NCBI GenBank assembly: GCA_964497515.1
Contig: CAZCCV010000011.1
Location: 1-58,909, forward strand
Origin: CAZCCV01 sp964497515
GTDB lineage: Bacteria; Armatimonadota; UBA5829; DTLH01
DNA length: 58,909 nucleotides
Direction: 5' to 3'
Made by a program: the position numbers and the translations under genes. How positions within the stretch are numbered: the stretch's first letter is position 1; every line of letters begins with the position of its first letter. Under the pieces are notes generated by a model, which worked only from the letters and a program-made list of their open reading frames with translations, had not been told where the DNA came from and made no database searches. Below are positions 41,620-50,490 of this stretch, one piece after another.

Positions 41620-43296
41620 ATGGCATATCTTTCCGATGTCGAAATAGCACAAGCAGTTGAGCCTCGCATCATTACTGATGTTGCGCGGGAACTCGAGATT
41701 TCGGGTGATGATCTCGAGCTTTACGGGCGTTACAAGGCGAAGGTATCTCTTGATGTGCTGAAGAAACTGGCGGACAAACCCGACGGCAAACTGATACTGG
41801 TAACAGCTATTACGCCAACTCCAGCAGGTGAAGGTAAGACAACAACTGCGGTGGGGCTTGGCGATGCCTTGAGGGAGCTTGGGAAGAGGGTAGCTATTGC
41901 TGTCAGAGAACCAAGTCTCGGCCCCTGTTTCGGCATAAAAGGTGGAGCTGCTGGTGGTGGATACGCGCAGGTTGTTCCTATGGAAGACATCAACCTGCAT
42001 TTCACAGGAGATTTTCACGCCGTCACCACTGCACACAACCTGCTTGCGGCGATGCTCGACAACTCGCTTCATCAGGGCAATCCTCTCAACATCGACCCGT
42101 ATTCAATTACGTGGAAGCGGGTGATGGATATGAACGAGAGGGCACTAAGAGACGTTGTGATCGGTTTGGGTGGCAAGGCCAATGGCGTGCCGAGGCAATC
42201 TGGGTTCGATATAACTACAGCCTCGGAGATTATGGCGCTGCTTTGCCTGTCTTCTGGTCGAGAAGACCTTGAGCGCAGGCTGGAAAACATCGTGGTTGCA
42301 CTCAACAAGGAAGGCTCTCCGATCACAGCCAAAGATTTGAAGGCTTCTGCCGCAATGGCTGTAGTGCTGAAAGACGCTCTGAAACCCAACCTGGTTCAAA
42401 CACTCGAAGGCACACCGTCCTTTGTGCACGGTGGCCCGTTTGGAAATATCGCGCACGGCTCCAACTCGATCATCGCCACCAGAATGGCGTTGAAGCTGGC
42501 AGACTACGTTGTTACAGAGGCAGGGTTCGGTTCCGATCTCGGAGCGGAGAAGTTCCTGAACATCAAGTGCCGCACGGCTGGACTCGCTCCTGCGTGCGCT
42601 GTAGTGGTAGCGACAATCCGAGCACTCAAGATGCACGGAGGAGTGAAAAAAGACGAGCTGACAGTCTCCGATCCGGATGCCCTGGAAAGAGGAATTGAAA
42701 ACCTCTGGAAGCACTTCGAGAATATGGAGGCTCACGGGCTGACGCCGGTGATCGCAATCAACAAGTTCCCAACGGACTCCGAAGAGGAGGTCGCGCGGTT
42801 GCACGATCTCTGCAAGGCCAAGGGTTACCCAGTTGCGCTATCGGATGTCTGGGCAAAAGGCGGCAAGGGAGGCGTTGAACTCGCCGAATTGGTTATGGAC
42901 ACCATAGAGAAGAAACGGTCGAACTTCCATCCGCTTTATCCGCTGGAACTAAGCGTAAAAGAGAAAATCAATAAGATTGCGCGCACTATCTACGGCGCCG
43001 ACGGTGTGGTCTACACTGCTGAAGCCGAAAAGAAGATAGCGCAGATAGAAAAACTGGGCTTTGGTGGACTGCCAATATGCACCGCAAAGACTCAGAATTC
43101 ACTTTCCGATGATCCGAAAGTTGTCGGCCGCCCCAGGGGCTTCGACATAACTGTCCGCGATGCCAAGATATCGGCAGGAGCAGGGTTCATCGTCATCTAT
43201 ACAGGCACGATTATGACCATGCCGGGACTTCCAAAGGTTCCTGCAGCGGAGAAGATCGGTTTTGATGAGAAGGGCAACATTGTCGGGCTCTTCTAA
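41620..43296 (+). CDS. fhs: Formate-tetrahydrofolate ligase
   Basis: ATP-dependent activation of formate to 10-formyl-THF, first folate step of the methyl branch. It begins MAYLSDVEIAQAVEPRIITD at the ATG at 41620 after GGAGG. The P-loop TPTPAGEGKTTTAVGLG and blocks EPSLGPCFGIKGGAAGGGYA and VTEAGFGSDLGAEKFLNIKC are diagnostic. 558 residues, the normal length. The frame is open back to 41539 but without coding character. Folding with folD, metF, metV and acsE points to a dedicated one-carbon operon. Confidence 0.97.
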   Translation: MAYLSDVEIAQAVEPRIITDVARELEISGDDLELYGRYKAKVSLDVLKKLADKPDGKLILVTAITPTPAGEGKTTTAVGLGDALRELGKRVAIAVREPSLGPCFGIKGGAAGGGYAQVVPMEDINLHFTGDFHAVTTAHNLLAAMLDNSLHQGNPLNIDPYSITWKRVMDMNERALRDVVIGLGGKANGVPRQSGFDITTASEIMALLCLSSGREDLERRLENIVVALNKEGSPITAKDLKASAAMAVVLKDALKPNLVQTLEGTPSFVHGGPFGNIAHGSNSIIATRMALKLADYVVTEAGFGSDLGAEKFLNIKCRTAGLAPACAVVVATIRALKMHGGVKKDELTVSDPDALERGIENLWKHFENMEAHGLTPVIAINKFPTDSEEEVARLHDLCKAKGYPVALSDVWAKGGKGGVELAELVMDTIEKKRSNFHPLYPLELSVKEKINKIARTIYGADGVVYTAEAEKKIAQIEKLGFGGLPICTAKTQNSLSDDPKVVGRPRGFDITVRDAKISAGAGFIVIYTGTIMTMPGLPKVPAAEKIGFDEKGNIVGLF

Positions 43297-43332
43297 GCCT
43301 GCACCAAAGATGAAAACGAAAGGGTTTGAAAT

Positions 43333-44181
43333 ATGTCAGCGAAGATAATCGACGGCAAAGCCATAGCAGCGGCGATGGAAGAAGAGATGAAGGCTGAGGT
43401 GCAAAGCCTGGTATCCGAGGGGATTCAGCCTGGGTTGGCTGTGGTTCTCGTAGGTGAGGATCCTGCATCGAAAGTCTACGTTGGAAGAAAAGGAAAGGCG
43501 TGTGAGCGCCTGGGAATAACCTCTCTTGAGCACAAGCTCCCTGAGGAGACTACTGAAAAGTATCTACTGAATCTCATATCCGAACTGAACGCTCGAAAGG
43601 ATGTTCACGGCATTCTGGTGCAGTTGCCTCTGCCGAAACACATCGATTCGCAGAAGGTTCTGGTAGCGATTGATCCTGCCAAGGACGTGGACGGATTCCA
43701 TCCGGTAAACGTTGGGCGGTTGTTTGTGGACGAAAGCCCCCTGCCCCCGTGCACACCTGCAGGATGTATGGAAATGCTTAAGCGCACAGGAATCGACCTG
43801 AGCGGGAAAAACGCTGTAGTAGTGGGTAGAAGCAATATTGTTGGGAAACCGGTGGCTATGATGCTTCTGAAGAAGAATGCCACGGTAACCATATGCCATT
43901 CGAAGACAGCAGATCTGCCGGGAGTGTGCCGGACTGCTGACGTTCTGATTGCAGCAGTTGGCCGAACAGAGATGATAAAAGGCGACTGGGTGAAACCCGG
44001 GGCAGTAGTCATTGATGTAGGGATCAATCGCGGCGAAGATGGTAAGCTCCGGGGCGACGTGGACTTCGCAGGAGCTTCAGAGCAAGCATCGGCAATTACA
44101 CCGGTGCCGGGGGGCGTTGGCCCTATGACGATAGCCATGCTTATGAAAAACACAATAAGCGCGGCGCGATCAACAAAATAG
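43333..44181 (+). CDS. folD: Bifunctional methylene-THF dehydrogenase / methenyl-THF cyclohydrolase
   Basis: 282 residues. Family blocks: EDPASKVYVGRKGKACERLG (catalytic Lys region), GILVQLPLPKHID, DVDGFHPVNVGRL and GRSNIVGKPVAMML (nucleotide loop), and PVPGGVGPMTIAMLMKNT. Converts 10-formyl-THF to methylene-THF. 36 bp after fhs. Confidence 0.97.
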   Translation: MSAKIIDGKAIAAAMEEEMKAEVQSLVSEGIQPGLAVVLVGEDPASKVYVGRKGKACERLGITSLEHKLPEETTEKYLLNLISELNARKDVHGILVQLPLPKHIDSQKVLVAIDPAKDVDGFHPVNVGRLFVDESPLPPCTPAGCMEMLKRTGIDLSGKNAVVVGRSNIVGKPVAMMLLKKNATVTICHSKTADLPGVCRTADVLIAAVGRTEMIKGDWVKPGAVVIDVGINRGEDGKLRGDVDFAGASEQASAITPVPGGVGPMTIAMLMKNTISAARSTK

Positions 44182-44262
44182 TGATTGGACAGGATTGACC
44201 CTGCCCGAATAGACCAAAGTGATGGCTCCACGGCTCGGTCATGTGGCGGCCCTGATAGTGTT

Positions 44263-44291
44263 CATCCCTCCGGATATATTTCGGAGGGATG
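44263..44291 (+). other. Hairpin between folD and metF
   Basis: CATCCCTCCG / CGGAGGGATG form a perfect 10-bp stem around a 9-nt AT-rich loop, 27 bp before metF. No T-tract follows, so it may tune read-through or mRNA stability inside the operon. Confidence 0.7.
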
Positions 44292-44318
44292 AAACAGGGG
44301 GTCGATTAGAAAGCGACT

Positions 44319-45284
44319 ATGTATTACAAGAGCGACAGCAACCTGGAACGTCTGCTTACTGCGGGCAGATTCGTCGTCTGTGGCGAGATGGGCCCGCCAC
44401 GGGGAGCCGATGCTGCGTCGATAGCCAAAAAGTGCAACTACTTCAAAGGCTTTGTCGACGCCGTGAACCTGACAGACAATCAGACGGCCATCGTCAGGAT
44501 GTCAAGTGCGATAGCAAGCTACTTGGCGCTTCAAGGCGGCGTGGAACCGATTATGCAGGTCACTTGCCGCGACCGCAATCGGCTGGCTATTCAGTCGGAT
44601 GTCCTGGGGGCTTCTGCTCTAGGTGTAAAGAACATACTCTGCCTGACTGGCGACCACATGCGATTCGGAGATCACCCCGAAGCAAAGGGAGTCTTCGACC
44701 TCGATGCTTCTCAGCTCATCCAGATGCTAAAGAAGATGAGAGACGAGAAGCAAATGTTTTCGGGTGCCGAGATTAAACAGGAACCCAGAGTCTTCATTGG
44801 TGGCGCAGCCAACCCGTTTGGCGAACCATTTGAAATGCGAATCCTCAACCTGATGAAGAAGATAGCCGCTGGCGCCGACTTCATACAAACACAACCCGTT
44901 TTCGATGTGCCACTGTTCAAGAAGTGGATGAGTGTAGTGCGCGATGAGGGGATGGATAGGGAAGTATTCATTCTCGCAGGAATCATGCCGGTAAGAAGTA
45001 TCAGAGCACTCACTCATATGCGTGATAACGTTCCTGGAATGCGCATTGCCACAGAGTACATCGACCGTATGGAGCCGATCAAAGATAGAGACGCTGCAAT
45101 GGAAGAAGGCGTGAGAATCGCTGTAGAAATAATGGAGCAATTGAAAGAAATCCCCGGGATTGCGGGTATCCATATAATGCCGGTTATGTGGGAGTCGATT
45201 ACGCCTCGACTGGTCGAAGAAGCGGGGCTTCTGCCGAGGCCACAAATCAAGACCGCTGCACCCAGTGAGGAGGTGTTGTTGTGA
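44319..45284 (+). CDS. metF: Methylenetetrahydrofolate reductase, MetF type
   Basis: 321-residue flavoprotein TIM barrel reducing methylene-THF to methyl-THF. Visible motifs: VNLTDNQTAIVRMSS, MQVTCRDRNRLAIQSDVLGA, LCLTGDHMRFGDHPEAKGVF and ADFIQTQPVFDVPLFKKWM. Paired with MetV, as in acetogens such as Moorella, where MetF and MetV form a complex with further electron carriers. No RnfC2 or HdrABC partner is beside it, so the electron donor is open. Confidence 0.93.
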   Translation: MYYKSDSNLERLLTAGRFVVCGEMGPPRGADAASIAKKCNYFKGFVDAVNLTDNQTAIVRMSSAIASYLALQGGVEPIMQVTCRDRNRLAIQSDVLGASALGVKNILCLTGDHMRFGDHPEAKGVFDLDASQLIQMLKKMRDEKQMFSGAEIKQEPRVFIGGAANPFGEPFEMRILNLMKKIAAGADFIQTQPVFDVPLFKKWMSVVRDEGMDREVFILAGIMPVRSIRALTHMRDNVPGMRIATEYIDRMEPIKDRDAAMEEGVRIAVEIMEQLKEIPGIAGIHIMPVMWESITPRLVEEAGLLPRPQIKTAAPSEEVLL

Positions 45285-45679
45285 GCCGGTTCAGCAAACG
45301 CTTTGCGGCATTTTTTCAGGACAGGCCGCGTCTGCACGCTTGCGCAACACTTGCAGAAAACGCGATAAAAAAACCGCTCTTTCGTTGTCAAGACTGCGGG
45401 CATTGTATATTAAGCTACACTGCTTTCACGTGTTGTATGAGATGTCCGAAACAGATGAGAAATGGCCCTTGCGGTGGAACTCGTGAGGATGGGCATTGTG
45501 AGGTCTATCCGGAGAAATACTGCATCTGGTGGCTCATCTATAATAGGGCAAAACGCATGGGACGTCTGAAAAAGCTTAGGAAGTGCCAAGAGGCTGTAGA
45601 TCGCCGGATGGAACACACTTCTGCCTGGCTGAACGTTTTCGCAGAAAAAATTGAACCACCTTCGTGGGGGAAGGATTAA
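45281..45679 (+). CDS. metV: MetV: zinc-finger C-terminal subunit of methylene-THF reductase
   Basis: 132 residues of the MTHFR_C family. Cysteines: CQDCGHC, then TCCMRCPKQMRNGPCGGTRE and HCEVYPEKYC, which bind zinc or an Fe-S cluster. GGAGG precedes a GTG that overlaps the metF stop by 4 bp, so the two are coupled. Shorter than the ~200-residue MetV of Moorella at the N-terminus. Confidence 0.88.
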   Translation: MSRFSKRFAAFFQDRPRLHACATLAENAIKKPLFRCQDCGHCILSYTAFTCCMRCPKQMRNGPCGGTREDGHCEVYPEKYCIWWLIYNRAKRMGRLKKLRKCQEAVDRRMEHTSAWLNVFAEKIEPPSWGKD

Positions 45680-45683
45680 GTAT

Positions 45684-46508
45684 ATGCTTATCGTTGGTGA
45701 ACGAATTAATACCAGCCGCAAGGTTAAGGGCGAACCCGTAATAGAGCAAGCCGTCGCCAGTCGCGATGCTTCGTTTATTATTAAGCTGGCAAAGGATCAG
45801 GTGGACGCAGGTGCAACCTATGTAGACCTTAACTGTGGCACGCTGCACTCTGGAGAGCCGGAGGCGCTGGAGTGGCTTGTGAAGACAGTTCAGGAAGCTG
45901 TAGATGCACCACTTACCTTCGATTCTCCAAATCCGGTTGCTATCGAACGCGCTATATCGGCTTACGATACCAGCAAAGGTCAGCCAATGATCAACTCCAT
46001 AACAGCCGAAGCAGAGAGATACGACACAATTCTGCCGCTGGTGCTGGAGCATAAGACAAAGGTTATCGCTCTTGCAATGGATGACAGCGGAATTCAATCG
46101 GAGGCCGAAAAAAGGCTGTCGGTAGCGCGAGAACTGATAAACAAGCTGACCGGCGCAGGCGTGCCTCTTGAGGATATCTACGTCGACCCACTTACCTTCC
46201 CAATCGGGACCGGGAGTGAAGTGGGGCTGGCTATGCTCGACATCATTGAGCAGATTATGTGCGAGTTTCCTAGAGTCCATACCATTGCCGGGATATCGAA
46301 CATCAGCCACGGAATGCCGGGTCGAAAGTTCCTAAACCAGACGATGACACTTTTGGCTATGGATAGAGGGCTCGACGCAGGGATCATCGACCCGATGGAT
46401 CGCTATCTTATGGCATTGATTGCAGCCGGCGAGGCGATACTCGGAAGAGATGATTTCTCGATGAACTACATTATGATGTCTAGAGCAGGGAAGTTCGAGG
46501 GGCTATAA
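45684..46508 (+). CDS. acsE: Methyl-THF:corrinoid iron-sulfur protein methyltransferase (AcsE-like)
   Basis: 274-residue pterin-binding TIM barrel. It starts MLIVGERINTSRKVKGEPV; the DLNCGTLHSGEP and LTFDSPNPVAIERAI blocks, and GISNISHGMPGRKFLNQTM are those of AcsE/MeTr. It passes the methyl group of methyl-THF to the cobalt of a corrinoid protein. I use the ATG at 45684 (GGAAGGA upstream, 4 bp after metV). The corrinoid protein and CODH/ACS are not in the window. A related MtgA-type demethylase is an alternative, but operon context favours AcsE. Confidence 0.9.
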   Translation: MLIVGERINTSRKVKGEPVIEQAVASRDASFIIKLAKDQVDAGATYVDLNCGTLHSGEPEALEWLVKTVQEAVDAPLTFDSPNPVAIERAISAYDTSKGQPMINSITAEAERYDTILPLVLEHKTKVIALAMDDSGIQSEAEKRLSVARELINKLTGAGVPLEDIYVDPLTFPIGTGSEVGLAMLDIIEQIMCEFPRVHTIAGISNISHGMPGRKFLNQTMTLLAMDRGLDAGIIDPMDRYLMALIAAGEAILGRDDFSMNYIMMSRAGKFEGL

Positions 46509-46511
46509 TGC

Positions 46512-46596
46512 TGGTAGCCAGGGAGGGACTCGAACCCTCATGTGCTAAGCACCGCGGATTTTAAGTCCGCTGCGTCTACCATTCCGCCACCCGGCC
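46512..46596 (-). tRNA. tRNA-Leu (anticodon TAA)
   Basis: Reads GGCCGGGTGGCGGAATGG at the 5' end. Acceptor GGCCGGG/CCTGGCT, anticodon stem GCGGA/TCCGC around CTTAAAA (anticodon TAA), long class II variable arm GTGC-TTA-GCAC, T arm GAGGG/CCCTC with TTCGAGT, and encoded CCA at 46512-46514. It ends only 3 bp from the acsE stop codon, on the opposite strand. Confidence 0.97.
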
Positions 46597-46650
46597 GGTA
46601 TCTCCGGAGGATAATCCGGCGATAATTAGTTTATCAGTCAGGCGACATCG

Positions 46651-46678
46651 TGTCAATCGCTGCTATCTCTGGTATAAT
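46651..46678 (+). promoter_or_regulatory. Promoter of the histidine phosphatase gene
   Basis: TGTCAA (46651-46656) and a perfect TATAAT (46673-46678) with a 16-bp spacer; the start codon is 40 bp downstream. Confidence 0.65.
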
Positions 46679-46717
46679 CTGCCTGTGCTTCGGCACGCCA
46701 CAGTTAAGGAGATTTGA

Positions 46718-47386
46718 TTGACTCACAGCACCGCAACCTTCTGGAGTTCCCCTGCCGGAGGGGAAAAGACTCGCATCCTCCTGATTCGACACGGGCACGT
46801 AGACTGGAATACACGCTCTGTTTATGCAGGATGGGCCAATGTAGAACTGGACGCACGCGGCAAACGCGAAGCCAGAGCACTGGCTGAGAGGCTGAAGGCA
46901 ACTGACCTGGCTGCCGTGTATTCCAGCGACTTGGATCGCGCACATCGCACGGCAGAGATTATTGCAGATCCTCACGGAATTGATGTCTCTACTGTAGAGG
47001 GCCTTCGTGAGATCAACTGCGGAGAGTGCGAAGGTCTTACAGTATCCGAAATCGAAGAAAAATATGGGCGTGATGCGTTCAACGCCTGGAAGACAAACCC
47101 TGAGTCACATCGAATTCCCGGCGGCGAGACATTCGGCGAGATGAGAGATCGTGCTCGTGCGGAAATCGAACGCATTGCTGAGGCGCATCGCGGTCAGACC
47201 GTTGCCGTAGTTGCCCACAAATGCGTAAATCGTGTATTGATATGTGAGTGGCTCGGCCTGAGCATTGAACACTACAGAGAAATTGAGCAGCAGAATACTG
47301 CCATAAACGGGATTGTCGTCGATGGGAACAGAGTAGTCGTCGAGACAGTCAATGATGTGTGTCACATAGCAGATATCGAACGATAA
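46718..47386 (+). CDS. Histidine phosphatase family protein (CobC/PGM-like)
   Basis: 222 residues. RHGHVDWN is the phosphate-accepting His motif, SSDLDRAHRTAEII and REINCGECEGLT are the family blocks, and VAVVAHKCVNRVLI holds the second His region. Resembles alpha-ribazole phosphatase (CobC) and small phosphoglycerate mutase-like enzymes. The corrinoid context makes CobC attractive but not proven. TTG start six bases after AAGGAG. Confidence 0.85.
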   Translation: MTHSTATFWSSPAGGEKTRILLIRHGHVDWNTRSVYAGWANVELDARGKREARALAERLKATDLAAVYSSDLDRAHRTAEIIADPHGIDVSTVEGLREINCGECEGLTVSEIEEKYGRDAFNAWKTNPESHRIPGGETFGEMRDRARAEIERIAEAHRGQTVAVVAHKCVNRVLICEWLGLSIEHYREIEQQNTAINGIVVDGNRVVVETVNDVCHIADIER

Positions 47387-47499
47387 AATTGTGCGAAATT
47401 GTTGGCTGCACGGTGGTTTGACTTCACTTGGCAGGCTATGGTAGCATTTAGCTGAGCTGGCGCCAAAATGCCGGCCATTTGGCATCTGAGAGGGTCTCT

Positions 47500-48909
47500 A
47501 TGCGTTTACACCACGTGATTCGTTCCTTCAAAATAGCGGCGCTGCTGTCCGCAGTTGCGACCATTGCAGCACTCCCCGCGTCGGCAATGACAATAGACTC
47601 GCCGACTGAGGGCCGCGCAGTCAGGGATAAGGTAAAGATTGTCATCCCAAGAGCTTCGCTTCCCGTAAGTGGAACACAGACTAAGTTCCTTACGGTGAAG
47701 ATAGACGGTCGATTCCACGCAGCGATTGAGGCAAATCCTGCCTCCACAGACGGCAAAGCTCCGGTTAACCCAAATATCGTGTATATCTGGGATACAAAAC
47801 AACTGATCAACGATCCACTTCTTCCCGAGGATCAGCGACGTTACAAAGACGGTATGCACGAGATTCTGATTGAAGCTCACGGAATCGGCGCTGGTGACAA
47901 GGACATTATCACCGACTCGGCCAAAGTGACTGTCAACCTGAAGAATCTGATTGCAAGAGCAGACCCTGCACCGCCAATCAGATTGAACTACCGATACCAC
48001 CTGGGCCAACAGAGCACTTATAGAGTCTCGACATCGGCAGAGATACTCGACCCCACGGGCTACAGTCTGACAGGTGGAATGGTGCCGTTGCGCGGCAGAT
48101 TTGATGTTTTCCAGTCGATCGAAGATATCCAGCCCGATGGAGCCGCACTTATCCGCTATAAGGTGGAACGAAACAGCGCCTTCACTCAGACCTACGGTCA
48201 GCTCACGGGGCTTATGCAGCAATTCAATTCGGTTTACAAACTGATTGATATTACAGGTAGAACAATCGACGATAACGTCCTTGCCAGCAAGCTGGGGACA
48301 CAAGTTACGGACTGCCTTATAAGGCTTCCACGCCAGCCTATTCAGGTTGGCGATATGTGGTCCACTTCGTTCAAGATGAAGCTGGAAGGGCTTGCGCCAA
48401 CAACTAAATTCGAGGGTGCAGCTACTCTCGATGCGTTGGAGTGGGACAGCGGATTTGAGTGTGCGAGGATTTCGTCCAATCTTACAGGCGATTCCACCTT
48501 CGGATTCTTCGGCCCCACGCCGGCACGAGTGAACGCCACGAATACATCGTATTTTGCGTATAAGGTCGGCAAGCTGATCCGAGATACTACTGTAATCGAG
48601 TTCACATCCACGATGGACACTGCAACCCTTGCGAGCATTCAGCAGCAGATGTCTATGGGTGCGGACACGACCGGCGGTATGTCTATGCCTTCAATGCCAG
48701 GATCTAGCGTATCGTCCGCTCCTTCACCGTCAAGAGGGCCACTTGTTCCGAGCGGGAATTCATCTGGCCTCGGAATGCCCACACCTGTGATCGGAGCACC
48801 CAGTGGGAGTAGCATGCCTAGTTCCAGCCCAAGCTATGGCGCTGCTGCTGGGCCATCCGTGAGATCGGTTACTGTTCGGATAGTTATATCAAAAGAGCTT
48901 AGACAGTGA
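47500..48909 (+). CDS. Exported protein of unknown function
   Basis: 469 residues. Signal peptide (MRLHHVIRSFKIAALLSAVA...PASA) beginning at the ATG at 47500 with GAGAGGG upstream. The N-terminal third looks like a small beta-sandwich (TIDSPTEGRAVRDKVKIVI), followed by a domain starting NYRYHLGQQSTYRVSTSAEI that resembles lipoprotein-like beta proteins. The last ~80 residues before a short final strand are low-complexity Met/Ser/Pro/Gly. No catalytic motif seen. Confidence 0.75.
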   Translation: MRLHHVIRSFKIAALLSAVATIAALPASAMTIDSPTEGRAVRDKVKIVIPRASLPVSGTQTKFLTVKIDGRFHAAIEANPASTDGKAPVNPNIVYIWDTKQLINDPLLPEDQRRYKDGMHEILIEAHGIGAGDKDIITDSAKVTVNLKNLIARADPAPPIRLNYRYHLGQQSTYRVSTSAEILDPTGYSLTGGMVPLRGRFDVFQSIEDIQPDGAALIRYKVERNSAFTQTYGQLTGLMQQFNSVYKLIDITGRTIDDNVLASKLGTQVTDCLIRLPRQPIQVGDMWSTSFKMKLEGLAPTTKFEGAATLDALEWDSGFECARISSNLTGDSTFGFFGPTPARVNATNTSYFAYKVGKLIRDTTVIEFTSTMDTATLASIQQQMSMGADTTGGMSMPSMPGSSVSSAPSPSRGPLVPSGNSSGLGMPTPVIGAPSGSSMPSSSPSYGAAAGPSVRSVTVRIVISKELRQ

Positions 48910-48925
48910 GGGGTTCGCATTAAAC

Positions 48926-48949
48926 GAGAAAGCGGGCTTTCGCCTTCTC
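48926..48949 (+). terminator. Terminator-like hairpin after exported protein gene
   Basis: GAGAA / TTCTC flank an imperfect GC-rich core (GCGGGCTTTCGCC), 17 bp after the stop. No T-tract follows, so confidence is moderate. Confidence 0.45.
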
Positions 48950-48985
48950 AAAAGACTTAGAACCTTGTATTTTGCTTAGTATTAC

Positions 48986-49051
48986 ACGTCAGTGCAGAGT
49001 TATGCCGTTTTGATCTGTTTGCGATTGACTTCATAGCTTCCGCACTGACGT
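48986..49051. repeat. 10-bp inverted repeat with long spacer
   Basis: ACGTCAGTGC (48986-48995) and GCACTGACGT (49042-49051) are perfect inverted copies 46 nt apart, between convergent genes. It may fold as a stem in either transcript. Confidence 0.75.
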
Positions 49052-49121
49052 TGTTGCTTCTACAGCTTTCCAATACCCCATCAGTTGATCGCTTCGTCGA
49101 TACGGGACAATGCTAATCTTG

Positions 49122-50156
49122 TTAGAGCTTGTGGCTGGTATCGAAGAATCCCTGCATCTTGCTTAGCACAAAGTATGCAACGCCAAGCGCCCGGGTAGAT
49201 CCGATAAACTCAGTCTGCTTGCCACCATTCGCGATGTCTTCTACGTCTATAGCGGGCAGAAAAGGAATCTCAGGTGGAATACGAGCAAGGTCAGCGGCTA
49301 TCTGAGCAATCGCTTCATTGTCCGCGGCGTAGTTTTGAGTCGATAGAATATCGACTATACCAACATTGCACCAGTCAATCCAGTTGCGTAGAGTGTCGCG
49401 TTTTAGGATGTCTGGGCTGAAGCCTCCGTACACGTTGGCAATCACCGCCGTACCGACGGAAGCCTGCTTAATACAGTGATAGAACAATTCCATTGCTTCC
49501 TGGGTCTGTTGCTCCCGCCATTTCGTCCATTGCTTGAACTCGGCATTTTGCACATCCAACGGAATAGAATCGATGTTGAAGCCCTTCTCTTGTTTGAGTC
49601 GGACGCGGCAATTGTCGCAATAGCAGAACGGATTATCCAAAAGCGAGCCGAGCGGATAGCGCAGATAGTCGATAAAGACTCCATCGGGCTCATACGTCTT
49701 AGCAAGCTCCGAATAGAGATCAGATAGATACTCCCGCGCTTCAGTATTCGCCGGACAGATAAAATGGTGCCCCGATTCAACCCCGCCCGGCCGAGTAGAT
49801 CCGTCTGCGCGTCTGATTTGCCATTCTGGCTTAAGTGATAGGATTAGCCCCTGCCCTTCTATCAGATCGTTACCAACATAGAACGTCTCTACCCAAGTAA
49901 AGACTCTCATACCGCGCCTGCGTGCCTTCGCGAGCATCACCGCCAGCGGATCCCACCCGAAAAACGTCGCTCTCTGTGCAGGAAAACCTGACCGCCGTGC
50001 AGTATTGCTCGGATAGATAGTGTATCCGTGATAGAAAGTCTCCGGGATGAGTGTGTTGAATCCTGTGTCGCAGAGTCTATCGACCGTTGAACATATCCAC
50101 TCTTTGCTCGAACCATCTGGAATTCGGAGTTTGATTGCAGTGAGTTGTTCTTCCAC
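49122..50156 (-). CDS. GHL10/YngK-like glycoside hydrolase-type protein, no signal peptide
   Basis: 344 residues resembling the glycosyl-hydrolase-like 10 (DUF4015/YngK) TIM barrels: DTGFNTLIPETFYHGY, RRGMRVFTWVETF, HFICPANTEAREYLSDLYSE and DGVFIDYLRYPLG, the last with the conserved Asp-Tyr-Arg-Tyr-Pro. CYCDNCRVRL is a cysteine pair also seen in this family. Most members are secreted; here no signal peptide is visible, so it may act inside the cell. Substrate unknown. Confidence 0.8.
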   Translation of the reverse strand: MEEQLTAIKLRIPDGSSKEWICSTVDRLCDTGFNTLIPETFYHGYTIYPSNTARRSGFPAQRATFFGWDPLAVMLAKARRRGMRVFTWVETFYVGNDLIEGQGLILSLKPEWQIRRADGSTRPGGVESGHHFICPANTEAREYLSDLYSELAKTYEPDGVFIDYLRYPLGSLLDNPFCYCDNCRVRLKQEKGFNIDSIPLDVQNAEFKQWTKWREQQTQEAMELFYHCIKQASVGTAVIANVYGGFSPDILKRDTLRNWIDWCNVGIVDILSTQNYAADNEAIAQIAADLARIPPEIPFLPAIDVEDIANGGKQTEFIGSTRALGVAYFVLSKMQGFFDTSHKL

Positions 50157-50226
50157 GATGATAGTCTAACGCAAGCCCGAGCGGAAGTCTACAGCGCAGT
50201 AGAAAGTGGAATGGGAAAAAGGAAAA

Positions 50227-50257
50227 CTGGCTCCGCACTAGGGATATGCGGAGCCAG
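50227..50257 (-). terminator. Second rho-independent terminator downstream of hydA
   Basis: Perfect 11-bp stem CTGGCTCCGCA / TGCGGAGCCAG with a 9-nt loop, followed on the minus strand by TTTTCCTTTTT. Strong intrinsic terminator 230 bp beyond hydA. Confidence 0.85.
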
Positions 50258-50426
50258 AAAAGGAGAATGGATCGTCATTCTAGTTGTTTAGACGAGGTAA
50301 GAGGGCGTTTTGTTCGAGCAGATCTGCCGTACAGACTGATTTTTGCCCATTTTTGTGCACTTGGCTACTGGAAAGAGGTAGATCGCACAAACCGAGGCCA
50401 CATTGGCAAAAGTGCAGACAGAAGAA

Positions 50427-50458
50427 CAGCGGGAGATTCACTTGGAACTCTCCCGCTG
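50427..50458 (-). terminator. First terminator after hydA
   Basis: Perfect 10-bp stem CAGCGGGAGA / TCTCCCGCTG with a 12-nt loop, followed on the minus strand by TTCTTCTGT; 32 bp after the hydA stop. Confidence 0.75.
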
Positions 50459-50490
50459 CAACTAGAAGCTTTTAGTTGTAAAAGAAAGCC

